Shown: positions 7,470 through 14,478 of the stretch, piece after piece | How the letters are laid out: the number at the start of each line of letters is the position of its first letter | Position numbering within the stretch: position 1 is the first letter of the stretch | Assembly (NCBI GenBank): GCA_016463095.1 | Contig: JAEMSA010000009.1 | Location: 1 to 47,600, forward strand | Length of the DNA stretch: 47,600 bases | Direction: 5' to 3' | DNA from: Candidatus Nanopelagicales bacterium | GTDB taxonomy: Bacteria > Actinomycetota > Actinomycetes > S36-B12 > UBA5976 | The notes under the pieces: model-generated | The model's database searches: none | Told to the model about the DNA's origin: nothing | What the model saw: only the letters and a program-made list of their open reading frames with translations | Program-made: the position numbers and the translations under genes

Positions 7470-8838
7470 TAACTTTTTCACCCTTACTTGCTTGATATCT
7501 TCTTAATGTTTCTTCACGTTCTTGGCTGTGATCAACCATTCTGGTTGGGTAATTATTGAGATACCCGTCAGGTTCTTCCCACGGAGTATGAGCTTTTATG
7601 CCTGCTAAATGGTTTAGTTCGGGAATAAATTTATGAACATATTCAGCATTTGGATCAAATTTTTCTGCTTGCATCATCGGATTAAAGATACGGTAATAAG
7701 GAGAAGCATCTGTGCCACAACCAGCAGTCCACTGCCAACCATGAGAGTTACTTGCAATATCTCCATCAAGTAAATGTTTCATAAACCAATTGGCACCATG
7801 AATCCAATGAATGTGTAAATCTTTAACTAAGAAAGAAGCCACAATCATTCTGACACGGTTATGCATCCAACCGGTTTGTTTTAACTGGCGCATTCCTGCA
7901 TCAACAATAGGAAAACCAGTTTTACCCTCTTGCCATTTTTTTAATCTTTGTGCAAAGTCTTCTTCCTGATCCCAGCCCATTAATTCCCATTTTTGGTCTA
8001 AGGATTTAGTTTCACTTTCCGGCGCGGTTGCTAAGACTTCGGCATAAAATTCTCTCCAGCAGACTTCTTTTCTAAAGGTGTCATGATCTTTTGTTTCATT
8101 TAGTTCCATCAAAATGGTGCGAGGATGAATTTCCCCAAACCTAAGGGGAATACTTAATTTTGAAGTTCCGTTTAAGTCAGGTCTATTTCTATTCTGGTCA
8201 TAACCATGAATGGCAGACTTAAGAAACTTATCGAATAAATCCAATGCATTTGTTTCCCCAGCTTTTGGTATTTCAATTTCACTATTTACTTGGGGTAAAG
8301 CTTGACTAGGCAATGGCATAAACCAGGGGGGAGTTCTATTAAATTTTTGTGCCGGTTTTCGCCAGCCATGTTTCAACCAAGTTCTGTAAAACGGGGTAAA
8401 GACTCGGTAAGGAGTGCCATCATCTTTAGTAACTCTAAAGGGTGCCACCGCATATGGTGAACCTGTTCTGATTAAAGGCACATTTATTTTTGCTAATTCT
8501 TTTTCAACTTCGATATCTCTTGTTCGACCATATGGTTCAAAGTCTTCTGAAATATGAACAGATTTTGCATTACTGGCTTTAACAACTTCTAATAAAACTT
8601 CTTGGGGATTGCCATAGCGAATCAAAAGATTTCCATTCATTGATTCATTCAAAGCAGTCAAGGAAGCATTTTGATAAGCCTGCAATGGAGTTCCAGCACC
8701 ATCAAAAACTTTCGGATCAATATTAAATAATGCAACAACTTGGCCATCACCATCATTAAGGGAGGACTCAATTGCTGCATTTAATGCAGGGTGATCATGC
8801 AATCGAAGATCACGACGAAACCACATCACACTGGGCAT
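7447..8838 (-). CDS. phr: deoxyribodipyrimidine photo-lyase (class I CPD type)
   Basis: This FAD flavoprotein uses blue light to split cyclobutane pyrimidine dimers in DNA. The 463-aa length is normal for class I photolyases. The N-terminal antenna domain begins MWFRRDLRLHDHPAL, and the FAD/DNA domain shows CWREFYAEVL, TGWMHNRVRMIVASFL and TDASPYYRIFNPMMQAEKFD. A well-formed promoter (TTGTGC, 17 bases, TAATCT) places transcription start at the ATG, implying a leaderless mRNA. It is convergent with pdxH (23-base coding overlap) and divergent from the NlpC/P60 gene. Together with the Fe-S photolyase at 553-2022 it suggests a light-exposed habitat. Confidence 0.94.
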   Translation of the reverse strand: MPSVMWFRRDLRLHDHPALNAAIESSLNDGDGQVVALFNIDPKVFDGAGTPLQAYQNASLTALNESMNGNLLIRYGNPQEVLLEVVKASNAKSVHISEDFEPYGRTRDIEVEKELAKINVPLIRTGSPYAVAPFRVTKDDGTPYRVFTPFYRTWLKHGWRKPAQKFNRTPPWFMPLPSQALPQVNSEIEIPKAGETNALDLFDKFLKSAIHGYDQNRNRPDLNGTSKLSIPLRFGEIHPRTILMELNETKDHDTFRKEVCWREFYAEVLATAPESETKSLDQKWELMGWDQEEDFAQRLKKWQEGKTGFPIVDAGMRQLKQTGWMHNRVRMIVASFLVKDLHIHWIHGANWFMKHLLDGDIASNSHGWQWTAGCGTDASPYYRIFNPMMQAEKFDPNAEYVHKFIPELNHLAGIKAHTPWEEPDGYLNNYPTRMVDHSQEREETLRRYQASKGEKVITEKFSQ

Positions 8839-8844
8839 GCTTCT

Positions 8845-8873
8845 AGATTAGGAGTTGGTTACCTGCAGCACAA
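8845..8873 (-). promoter_or_regulatory. phr promoter, leaderless
   Basis: Read leftward, TTGTGC (8873-8868) is followed after 17 bases by TAATCT (8850-8845) and then, 6 bases later, by the ATG at 8838, so transcription should begin at or next to the start codon. An inverted repeat AATTTG-5-CAAATT at 8873-8889 touches the -35 box and could be an operator. Confidence 0.6.
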
Positions 8874-8900
8874 ATTTGACGAACAAATTCAGTGAGACTC

Positions 8901-8931
8901 TTGTCACTTCATTCACAAAAGTGACTATATT
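8901..8931 (+). promoter_or_regulatory. NlpC/P60 gene promoter with embedded inverted repeat
   Basis: TTGTCA (8901-8906) and CTATAT/TATATT (8925-8931) are spaced 18-19 bases. A perfect 7-bp inverted repeat, GTCACTT (8903-8909) and AAGTGAC (8919-8925) with a 9-base centre, covers the space between the boxes. That is where a repressor would block the polymerase. Confidence 0.45.
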
Positions 8932-8973
8932 AATAGCGCCTAAATCTCTTCACCATGTTATTTTGGATTGGTG

Positions 8974-9762
8974 ATGAGAAAACTATTTATCAGCACTTTG
9001 GCAACATTGTTAATAGCTACTGGCTATGCCACACCCTCAATGGCTGCAGCTATTCCTGATTATCCAGGGGTGGAAAAATTAACACGAGGTGTGGAAAACA
9101 GTGCCGTTAAGAAAGTTCAACAAGCTTTAATAAAACTTGGTTACCCAATTCCGGTTGCTAATGGAAAATATGGTCCAGCCACAACTGCTGCCATTGCACA
9201 ATTTTATGAAGTACAAGGTGACACCGATGATGGCACAACACTTGGTCCTGCTGGCTGGAACGCAATATTTGAAGCAATAAACAGAGAAGAAAGTAACACC
9301 CCAGCAACAGAAGAAGGTGTGGTGGAAGACAACACCGTTGATCAAGTTAAACCAGAAGAAGTTGTAATTGGTGATGATTTAGCAGCAGCCACAATTAGAG
9401 CAGAAAAAGTTTCCAAAGTTTTAGCAAGAGCAGCAAGTGTTAAAGGAACACGTTATAAATTAGGGGGCGTAACCACTAAAGGATTTGATTGCTCCGGTTT
9501 TGTGCTTTATGCCATGAAACCAGTAGGGGTGACTTTTAATAGAACCTCACGAGATATGAGACGTGAAACCCCAAAAATTACTAAAGAAGAATTGTTACCA
9601 GGAGATTTAGTTTTCTATCATAATAAAAAAGGAACTGTTTACCATGTAGCAATTTATGCTGGTGATGGAAAGATTTGGCATGCCAGACGACCAGGTTTGA
9701 GATTAGCTAAAACAAATATTTATGCAAAAAGAATTACTTACGGAAGAGTTGACTACACTTAA
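8974..9762 (+). CDS. secreted peptidoglycan-binding NlpC/P60 endopeptidase
   Basis: This is an exported cell-wall hydrolase. A signal peptide (basic MRKLF, hydrophobic core, TPSMAAA cleavage region) is followed by a PG_binding_1 domain at about residues 40-100 (VKKVQQALIKLGY, NGKYGPATTAAIAQFY). An acidic linker leads to an NlpC/P60 domain with the catalytic triad C173 in FDCSGFV, H224 in VYHVAIYAG and H236 in IWHARRP. It should cleave D-Glu-to-diamino-acid bonds in stem peptides. TTG (8968) and GTG (8971) are in frame upstream, but TTGGA is best placed for the ATG at 8974. It stands alone between phr and tRNA-Arg, and may serve in daughter-cell separation, which is inference. Confidence 0.9.
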   Translation: MRKLFISTLATLLIATGYATPSMAAAIPDYPGVEKLTRGVENSAVKKVQQALIKLGYPIPVANGKYGPATTAAIAQFYEVQGDTDDGTTLGPAGWNAIFEAINREESNTPATEEGVVEDNTVDQVKPEEVVIGDDLAAATIRAEKVSKVLARAASVKGTRYKLGGVTTKGFDCSGFVLYAMKPVGVTFNRTSRDMRRETPKITKEELLPGDLVFYHNKKGTVYHVAIYAGDGKIWHARRPGLRLAKTNIYAKRITYGRVDYT

Positions 9763-9771
9763 AAACTTTTG

Positions 9772-9844
9772 TGCCCTCGGAGGGAATTGAACCCCCAACC
9801 TATTGCTTAGGACGCAGTCGCTCTATCCGTTGAGCTACGAGGGC
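9772..9844 (-). tRNA. tRNA-Arg(CCU)
   Basis: The 73-nt cloverleaf has a perfect 7-bp acceptor (GCCCTCG/CGAGGGC), discriminator A, and no encoded CCA. D-stem GCTC/GAGC, T-stem GGGGG/CCCTC with one wobble pair, and anticodon CCT in the loop GTCCTAA for AGG codons. The anticodon stem ACTGC/GCAAT has a C28-A42 mismatch and the loop starts with G32, both unusual. The acceptor stem and first 11 bases are the same as those of the tRNA at 36132. Confidence 0.9.
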
Positions 9845-9897
9845 TAAGACTTAGCTAACAAATTAAATACTAATTCATCAAAGACTGCTCGGTATCT

Positions 9898-10512
9898 TTA
9901 GTGCAATAAAACAGTTAGTTTTTCACCTGAATTTATTGCCAAAGTAACAGCATTGTCATTATTGGTTGAAACCATCACCACAGATCCTGCACTTGACCCA
10001 AAAGAAGATTTTTTACTAGCAAGGGCAACCACGGAAACATCTCGAGCAATTACAGCACCTAAATCTCCAGAGTTGTTACTGATGCGCACCACATCGATCA
10101 GGGAACCAGGTTTAAGAATTGAGGCAACTTCGCTATCAATAATTCTTATTCCCACTACTCTTTGATCAGCAATAATTTCACTGGTTGCTAAAACTCTGGT
10201 ATTAGATAACTGTTCATTTTCGGCAATGTTGGCCGAAAGCATTCGGCCTATTAATTGCTCTGTGGTTAAAAGATTTGGTGCTAAAGCTGAAATTGGTATT
10301 CTTATTTCTTTTAAATCACCACTAGTTAAAGTTGTGCCAGCGGCAATATCTTTATTGGCCACCACCACAGCTTTAGTGGAAAAATTACTGGCAGCTTTAT
10401 CGATTATGGAATAAGCCACAACTGCCAAAAGGCAGTAAGCGATAGTTTTTCGATAAATCCGAAAAAGTGTGACGAGATCTGATTTCTGGATATCTATTCG
10501 AGGTAGTTGCAT
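9898..10512 (-). CDS. SAF-domain membrane-anchored protein (CpaB/RcpC-like)
   Basis: This 204-aa protein has one N-terminal transmembrane helix (about residues 24-42) after a short cytoplasmic segment. An extracytoplasmic SAF domain begins at about residue 47 with KAVVVANKDIAAGTTLTSGD, the pattern of the Flp pilus assembly protein CpaB. No other tad/flp genes are near, so a pilus role is not supported here. I recall SAF genes next to fmdB as a common actinobacterial arrangement. TATTTT lies exactly 6 bases before the ATG, and the AGAAGG between them directly abuts the ATG, too close to act as a ribosome site, so the mRNA is probably leaderless. The exact function is unknown. Confidence 0.78.
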   Translation of the reverse strand: MQLPRIDIQKSDLVTLFRIYRKTIAYCLLAVVAYSIIDKAASNFSTKAVVVANKDIAAGTTLTSGDLKEIRIPISALAPNLLTTEQLIGRMLSANIAENEQLSNTRVLATSEIIADQRVVGIRIIDSEVASILKPGSLIDVVRISNNSGDLGAVIARDVSVVALASKKSSFGSSAGSVVMVSTNNDNAVTLAINSGEKLTVLLH

Positions 10513-10518
10513 CCTTCT

Positions 10519-10524
10519 AAAATA
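10519..10524 (-). promoter_or_regulatory. candidate -10 box, SAF-domain gene (leaderless)
   Basis: TATTTT on the minus strand lies 6 bases before the ATG at 10512. It sits in the loop of an ATCCTT/AAGGAT inverted repeat (10511-10530). Confidence 0.4.
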
Positions 10525-10573
10525 AAGGATTTGAAAAAATTCTGCTTAATACATTTGTAAAACTGTGGATAAC

Positions 10574-10870
10574 TTACTTTTCAGTCTTAGGTTTGACTGG
10601 TTTGGTTTCAGTTTTGGTTTCTTTCTTACTTTCAGTTTTCTCCGGTTTGACAGCTTTGTCGTCTTTCTTAGGGGTAGTTTCAGTTTTCTTCTTTTCCCGG
10701 GAATCGGTTTGATAGAAACCTGATCCTTTGAAAACAACTCCTACGGCACCAAACTTCTTTCTTACTTCGCCACCACATTCTGGACATTTAGAAATTGCCT
10801 CATCAGCAAAGCTTTGTACTACTTCAAATTCATGATCACATTTAATACACGCATATTGATAAGTAGGCAC
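10574..10870 (-). CDS. FmdB-family zinc-ribbon protein
   Basis: This 98-aa protein begins MPTYQYACIKCDHEFE and carries two CxxC knuckles (CIKC and CPEC) that would bind one zinc, followed by the GVVFKGSGFYQTDSR stretch typical of the FmdB/CxxC_CXXC_SSSS family. The last 40 residues are a Lys/Glu/Thr-rich low-complexity tail. Family members are called regulatory proteins, but their role is not established. The start is a GTG at 10870. It is 61 bases upstream of the SAF gene in the same direction and divergent from the fluoride channel genes, so the pair is likely cotranscribed or closely co-regulated. Confidence 0.87.
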   Translation of the reverse strand: MPTYQYACIKCDHEFEVVQSFADEAISKCPECGGEVRKKFGAVGVVFKGSGFYQTDSREKKKTETTPKKDDKAVKPEKTESKKETKTETKPVKPKTEK

Positions 10871-10914
10871 AAGACATATTGTGCCAATTACATATTTTTA
10901 TGTATGCAAAGCCG

Positions 10915-10920
10915 TACTCT
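10915..10920 (+). promoter_or_regulatory. candidate -10 box, first crcB (leaderless)
   Basis: TACTCT lies 7 bases before the ATG at 10928. A leaderless message here would leave no room for a fluoride riboswitch. No good -35 box is visible. Confidence 0.3.
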
Positions 10921-10927
10921 TATCTAC

Positions 10928-11323
10928 ATGCACTTCTCTCCATATGTCTTAGTTGGTCTGGGCGGAGCAATTGGCAGCGTGCTGCGTTGGATGATTTCTA
11001 TTCGATTAGATGATTCTTTAGGTCAACTGCCGTTAGGAAGAGGAGGATTTGCTTGGCCTACCTTGGTAGTAAATGTTGTGGGTTGTTTAGCAATTGGTTG
11101 GATTGCGGGACATCGAAAACATTCCCTTGATGTGTGGCATTTTTGGGTAGTTGGAGTTTTAGGTGGTTTCACAACTTTTTCAACTTTCATCATGGAAACT
11201 TCTTGGCAACTTCAAGGACAAAATTGGGTTTACACAATTTTGTATGTGTTTATTACCTTTGCAGCTTGTTATGCAGCGGCAGCTTTTACACTAAAAAAAT
11301 CTGAACAAAGAAGTAATCGATGA
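10928..11323 (+). CDS. crcB: fluoride channel subunit CrcB/FluC (first of a pair)
   Basis: This small four-helix membrane protein forms part of a dual-topology fluoride export channel. The conserved motifs are present: VGLGGAIGSVLRW in helix 1, the Asn-containing LVVNVVGCLAIG in helix 2 and GGFTTFSTFIMET with the helix-3 break. From ATG 10928 it has 131 aa, the usual length; an ATG at 10904 would add 8 polar residues. Its stop overlaps the next crcB by 4 bases. Two adjacent genes suggest a heterodimer with each subunit fixed in one orientation, as known for paired fluC genes in Gram-positive bacteria. Confidence 0.9.
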   Translation: MHFSPYVLVGLGGAIGSVLRWMISIRLDDSLGQLPLGRGGFAWPTLVVNVVGCLAIGWIAGHRKHSLDVWHFWVVGVLGGFTTFSTFIMETSWQLQGQNWVYTILYVFITFAACYAAAAFTLKKSEQRSNR

Positions 11324-11715
11324 ACGAAACAGTGCCAACACTTTTCGCCGTTGCTTTAGGTGGAGCATTGGGTGCCATGCTTCGTTTTAGATTGCGTTAT
11401 GTAACACAAAATGCTCCAATTTCTATGGGAACATTGCCCGCAAATCTTATCGCGTGTTTAATACTTGGTTTTGTGAGCGCATTATTTGCTGATGCTTTTT
11501 TTGCTATGAAAAGTTGGCAAGGATGGTTTCAACCATTTCTCACAGTGGGTGTAGCCGGATCTCTTTCCACCTTCTCATCTTTCATGTTGGAAATGCACGA
11601 AACTAATACAAAACATGGTTGGAGGAAAAGTATTGGTTATGCCAGCTTTACTTTTGTGACAGGTTTAATTGTGTTAAGTATAGGAATTTTCTTAGGAACT
11701 TCTGTTCCAATTTAA
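11320..11715 (+). CDS. crcB: fluoride channel subunit CrcB/FluC (second of a pair)
   Basis: This 131-aa four-helix protein is a paralogue of the preceding gene. It shows LGGALGAMLRFRLRY, LPANLIACLILGF and GVAGSLSTFSSFMLEM. Relative to its partner the helix-2 motif reads NLIAC rather than NVVGC, so the two halves have diverged, as expected for an obligate heterodimer. The start ATG lies inside the stop of the first gene (ATGA overlap), giving coupled translation and a fixed subunit ratio. The end overlaps the convergent cyclo-ligase gene by 4 bases. Confidence 0.9.
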   Translation: MNETVPTLFAVALGGALGAMLRFRLRYVTQNAPISMGTLPANLIACLILGFVSALFADAFFAMKSWQGWFQPFLTVGVAGSLSTFSSFMLEMHETNTKHGWRKSIGYASFTFVTGLIVLSIGIFLGTSVPI

Positions 11716-12290
11716 TCAGGTTTTGTGAAGTGAATTGATCTATATGGTGTGGCAATAGTGTGAATTGGTTGATCATGGGATTCCCGGGGAATTTCCAGAA
11801 TAAATTCTAAATCAAACAACAACACAATTCTTTTTACTTTTTCATCTAACTCAACTAAAACCCGGTCATAAAAACCTTTACCTTTTCCTAAGCGGGTGCC
11901 ATTAACATCCACTGCTAAAGCAGGTAAAACAATTGCCCCAAGTTCTGTTAAGTCTTTAGCTAATAAAGCTTCACCTAATGGTTCTTTAATCCCATAGGGT
12001 CCAACTTCAAAGTTAGTTGGATTTTTTACCCATAACAAATCAACACCATCAATTCGGGGCAACCAAACATTTCTACCCAACTGGCTTACTTCTTTGATCA
12101 AATTTTGTGTAGGAGGTTCTTCTGGAAGTGACATATATATAGCAACATCACCAGTTGTTTTAGCTAATTCAAATAAGCCACGTTTAGTTAGTTGCTCAAC
12201 ATCAAATGAGCCCAGTTGCGTCTTTCGTCTGGTTTCTTGCAGACTTTTGCGCAAACTTTGCTTGGTCTCTTGAGTATCTGGCGTAGTCAT
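11712..12290 (-). CDS. 5-formyltetrahydrofolate cyclo-ligase
   Basis: This enzyme uses ATP to convert 5-formyl-THF to 5,10-methenyl-THF, returning stored folate to the one-carbon pool. The 192-aa protein has an N-terminal basic segment (KQSLRKSLQETRR) for phosphate contact and the family signature LPALAVDVNGTRLGKGKG followed by FYDRVL. It is divergent from galU with 68 bases between the starts. This adjacency with fmdB on one side and galU on the other is the order I recall in mycobacteria. TATGCT lies 9 bases before the ATG, so its leader, if any, is very short. Confidence 0.9.
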   Translation of the reverse strand: MTTPDTQETKQSLRKSLQETRRKTQLGSFDVEQLTKRGLFELAKTTGDVAIYMSLPEEPPTQNLIKEVSQLGRNVWLPRIDGVDLLWVKNPTNFEVGPYGIKEPLGEALLAKDLTELGAIVLPALAVDVNGTRLGKGKGFYDRVLVELDEKVKRIVLLFDLEFILEIPRESHDQPIHTIATPYRSIHFTKPD

Positions 12291-12358
12291 AGACCTAGAA
12301 GCATACTCAAAGCGCGTAATCTTTACTCATATCACTTTTAGGGAAAAAGGAATAAGCG

Positions 12359-13258
12359 ATGTCGAAAGTTACCTGCGCAGTTGTGCCAGTAGCTGGTTAT
12401 GGCACCCGTTTTCTTCCTGCCACTAAAGCAACCCCCAAAGAAATGTTGCCTGTTGTTGATAAACCGGCCATCCAATATGTAGTGGAAGAAGCAGTTGCTG
12501 CTGGGTTAAGTGATGTGCTGTTTATTACTGGTCGAAGTAAAAGAGCATTAGAAGATCACTTTGATGACTCACCTGAATTAGAAGCAGAGCTTGCTAAACA
12601 AAACAAAAATGACTTATTAGAAAAAGTTAAAGACCCTTCCGAATTAGCAAAAATACATTTTGTGCGTCAAGGTGTTCCTAAAGGTTTAGGTCACGCTGTA
12701 TCTATGGCCAAAGAACACGTTGGCAATAAACCATTCGCGGTGTTACTAGGAGATGACTTAATTGACCCTAGAGATTTTGTGCTCGATGAAATGTTAAAAG
12801 TTCAAGCAGAGCATGGCGGATCTGTGGTCTTGTTAATGGAAGTTGCACCAACCGAGATACACCTTTACGGTTCAGCTCAAATTGAAAAAACAAATAAAGA
12901 AAACGTTGTAAAAGTTACCGACTTAGTTGAAAAACCAAACGCAAAAGATGCACCAAGTAATTACGCTGTTATTGGTAGATATTTATTTGATCCAAAAGTT
13001 TTTGAAGTGCTTGCCCAAACAAAACCAGGCAAAAATGGAGAAATCCAATTAACAGATGCCATGAAAACTTTAGCCAAAGATGTTAAAAAAGAAGATGGCG
13101 GAGGATTACACGCAGTAATTTTCAAAGGCAGAAGATATGACACTGGAGATAAATTGTCTTATCTGCAATCTGTGGTGCAATTAGCAAGTGAAAGAGAAGA
13201 TTTGGGACCAGCGTTTAAAAAGTGGCTTAAAACTTTCGTTGGCAATTTAGGAAACTAA
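12359..13258 (+). CDS. galU: UTP-glucose-1-phosphate uridylyltransferase
   Basis: This nucleotidyltransferase makes UDP-glucose for envelope polysaccharides and glycolipids. The 299-aa protein has the nucleotide-binding signature AGYGTRFLPATKATPKEML, followed by KPAIQYVVEEAVAAG, FAVLLGDDLID (metal/UTP Asp) and LVEKP. AAAAAGGA lies about 8 bases before the ATG. It is followed after only 2 bases by the RimJ-like acetyltransferase. In the actinobacterial arrangement I know, a moeA/glp gene sits between galU and rimJ; here there is none. Confidence 0.94.
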   Translation: MSKVTCAVVPVAGYGTRFLPATKATPKEMLPVVDKPAIQYVVEEAVAAGLSDVLFITGRSKRALEDHFDDSPELEAELAKQNKNDLLEKVKDPSELAKIHFVRQGVPKGLGHAVSMAKEHVGNKPFAVLLGDDLIDPRDFVLDEMLKVQAEHGGSVVLLMEVAPTEIHLYGSAQIEKTNKENVVKVTDLVEKPNAKDAPSNYAVIGRYLFDPKVFEVLAQTKPGKNGEIQLTDAMKTLAKDVKKEDGGGLHAVIFKGRRYDTGDKLSYLQSVVQLASEREDLGPAFKKWLKTFVGNLGN

Positions 13259-13260
13259 AG

Positions 13261-13851
13261 ATGGCGCCTTTTTGGCCCGTGGTATTAAAACACAACAATA
13301 TTGTGCTGCGTCCTCTTGGTTTTAGAGATAGACGTGCCTGGCTAAAAATCAGAGATAACAATAAAAATTGGTTTAAGGAATGGGAAGCAACTCTTCCTGG
13401 TGAATCTAATTTAAGTCCAGCTAGTTTTTATCAAGTTGTAAAAAACTTGCGTGATGAAGCAAGAAGTCTCAGAGCATTACCGTTTGTCATAACAGTAGAT
13501 GGATCTCTAGCCGGCCAAGTAACTGTGGCAAATATTAATTATGGTTCAACTAGAAGTGCCTACATTGGTTACTGGATTGGTGAGGAGTTCGCTGGTCGGG
13601 GATACACCCCCTTAGCAGTAGCAATGGCAATCGATCACTGTTTTAAATCTTTGAAACTGCACCGCATTGAAATAGCAATAAGACCAGAAAACATCAAATC
13701 TTTAAGAGTTGTGGAAAAGCTTGGTTTAAGATCAGAAGGTGCAAGACCTAAGTTTTTACACATAAATGGTGAATGGCGAGATCATTTGATTTTTGCAATA
13801 AATGAAGATGAAATTACTGGTTCATTAGTTTCAAAGTTAACTAATTCTTAA
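13261..13851 (+). CDS. GNAT acetyltransferase, RimJ/RimL-like
   Basis: This 196-aa protein is a GNAT-fold N-acetyltransferase of the ribosomal-protein alanine acetyltransferase subgroup. It has the opening NIVLRPLGFRDRRAWLKIRD, motif A YIGYWIGEEFAGRGYTPLAV for acetyl-CoA phosphate binding, the HRIEIAIRPENIKSLRVVEK helix and the LGLRSEGARPKFLHINGEW hairpin. It probably acetylates a protein N-terminus, but the substrate is unproven. The gene lies between galU and glpR, the conserved position of rimJ in actinobacteria, and has AGGAAACT before its ATG. Confidence 0.87.
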   Translation: MAPFWPVVLKHNNIVLRPLGFRDRRAWLKIRDNNKNWFKEWEATLPGESNLSPASFYQVVKNLRDEARSLRALPFVITVDGSLAGQVTVANINYGSTRSAYIGYWIGEEFAGRGYTPLAVAMAIDHCFKSLKLHRIEIAIRPENIKSLRVVEKLGLRSEGARPKFLHINGEWRDHLIFAINEDEITGSLVSKLTNS

Positions 13852-13911
13852 ATAACCTAAGTCACTTACCGACACACCCCAGGAGTCGGAAAAAATTACT
13901 AACTCCACTTC

Positions 13912-13917
13912 TAACCT
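13912..13917 (+). promoter_or_regulatory. candidate -10 box, glpR-like gene (leaderless)
   Basis: TAACCT lies 6 bases before the ATG at 13924, and no Shine-Dalgarno sequence precedes that ATG. This suggests a separate leaderless transcript inside the galU-rimJ-glpR cluster. No -35 match is visible. Confidence 0.4.
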
Positions 13918-13923
13918 ATTTAC

Positions 13924-14478
13924 ATGGGTTCTGGGTTTCTGTTAGCAATCGTGTTAGGCCTTTGGGGATTAGTGCTATATCCGACCCTTTCCAAGGGCCG
14001 CATTAATACCAGTGAAACTAAATCAATTGAACGCTTCAATAAGGCTATGAACTTGATTAGTGATTTAGCTCCCACTAAAAATAAATTAGAAATGGAGCTG
14101 CAAAGAAAAGCAGCGCTCAGAAGAAGAAATGTTACTTACTTTTTGTTTGTCATAAACGTGGGAGTAATTGTTGCTTCTCTCTTAGGTTATGTTCCACAAT
14201 ATTTTTCTTTTATTCCGGTGGGTGCATTATTAATGTGGTTAAGCATTGCTTTTGTTGCTGCCCAAAGACAACAAAATCTAACTCAAACAAATACCAATCA
14301 AGTGGTTATCAGAAAGAATTATGCAATTTATAAAAATCCTGAGTTATCCAAAACATTAATAAAACCAGATCCAGAACGAGATTTAATTATGGATGAAAGA
14401 CCCTTTGAAAAGATTGCTGCACCAATTATTGTTCCACCACAAATTATTGAAGAAGAAAGACGCGCGCAAGGCGCCTAG
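13924..14478 (+). CDS. GlpR-like membrane protein (gephyrin-like receptor family)
   Basis: This 184-aa membrane protein has helix 1 at residues 4-22 (ending LYPTLSKGR), a cytoplasmic basic helical stretch (about 30-70) and a helical pair at about 71-89 and 94-113, followed by a charged C-terminal tail. This layout, the N-terminal sequence style and the position after galU and a RimJ-like gene match GlpR. In Corynebacterium, as I recall, GlpR is the membrane receptor of the gephyrin-like protein Glp and links SepF and FtsZ to the cell pole. The partner gene glp is missing from its usual place between galU and rimJ. The assignment rests on context and topology more than on diagnostic residues. 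Confidence 0.62.
   Translation: MGSGFLLAIVLGLWGLVLYPTLSKGRINTSETKSIERFNKAMNLISDLAPTKNKLEMELQRKAALRRRNVTYFLFVINVGVIVASLLGYVPQYFSFIPVGALLMWLSIAFVAAQRQQNLTQTNTNQVVIRKNYAIYKNPELSKTLIKPDPERDLIMDERPFEKIAAPIIVPPQIIEEERRAQGA

Noticed and set aside
8932-8973. c-di-AMP (ydaO) riboswitch ahead of the NlpC/P60 gene
   Set aside because: These riboswitches often precede wall hydrolase genes in actinobacteria, but the leader is only about 40 bases and lacks the recognisable conserved blocks.
10871-10927. Fluoride riboswitch ahead of crcB
   Set aside because: Conserved sequence blocks of the crcB motif are not visible and the interval is too short.
13869-13889. Hairpin CCGAC...GTCGG before the glpR-like gene as a terminator
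   Set aside because: Only 5 bp, followed by As rather than Ts in the gene direction.
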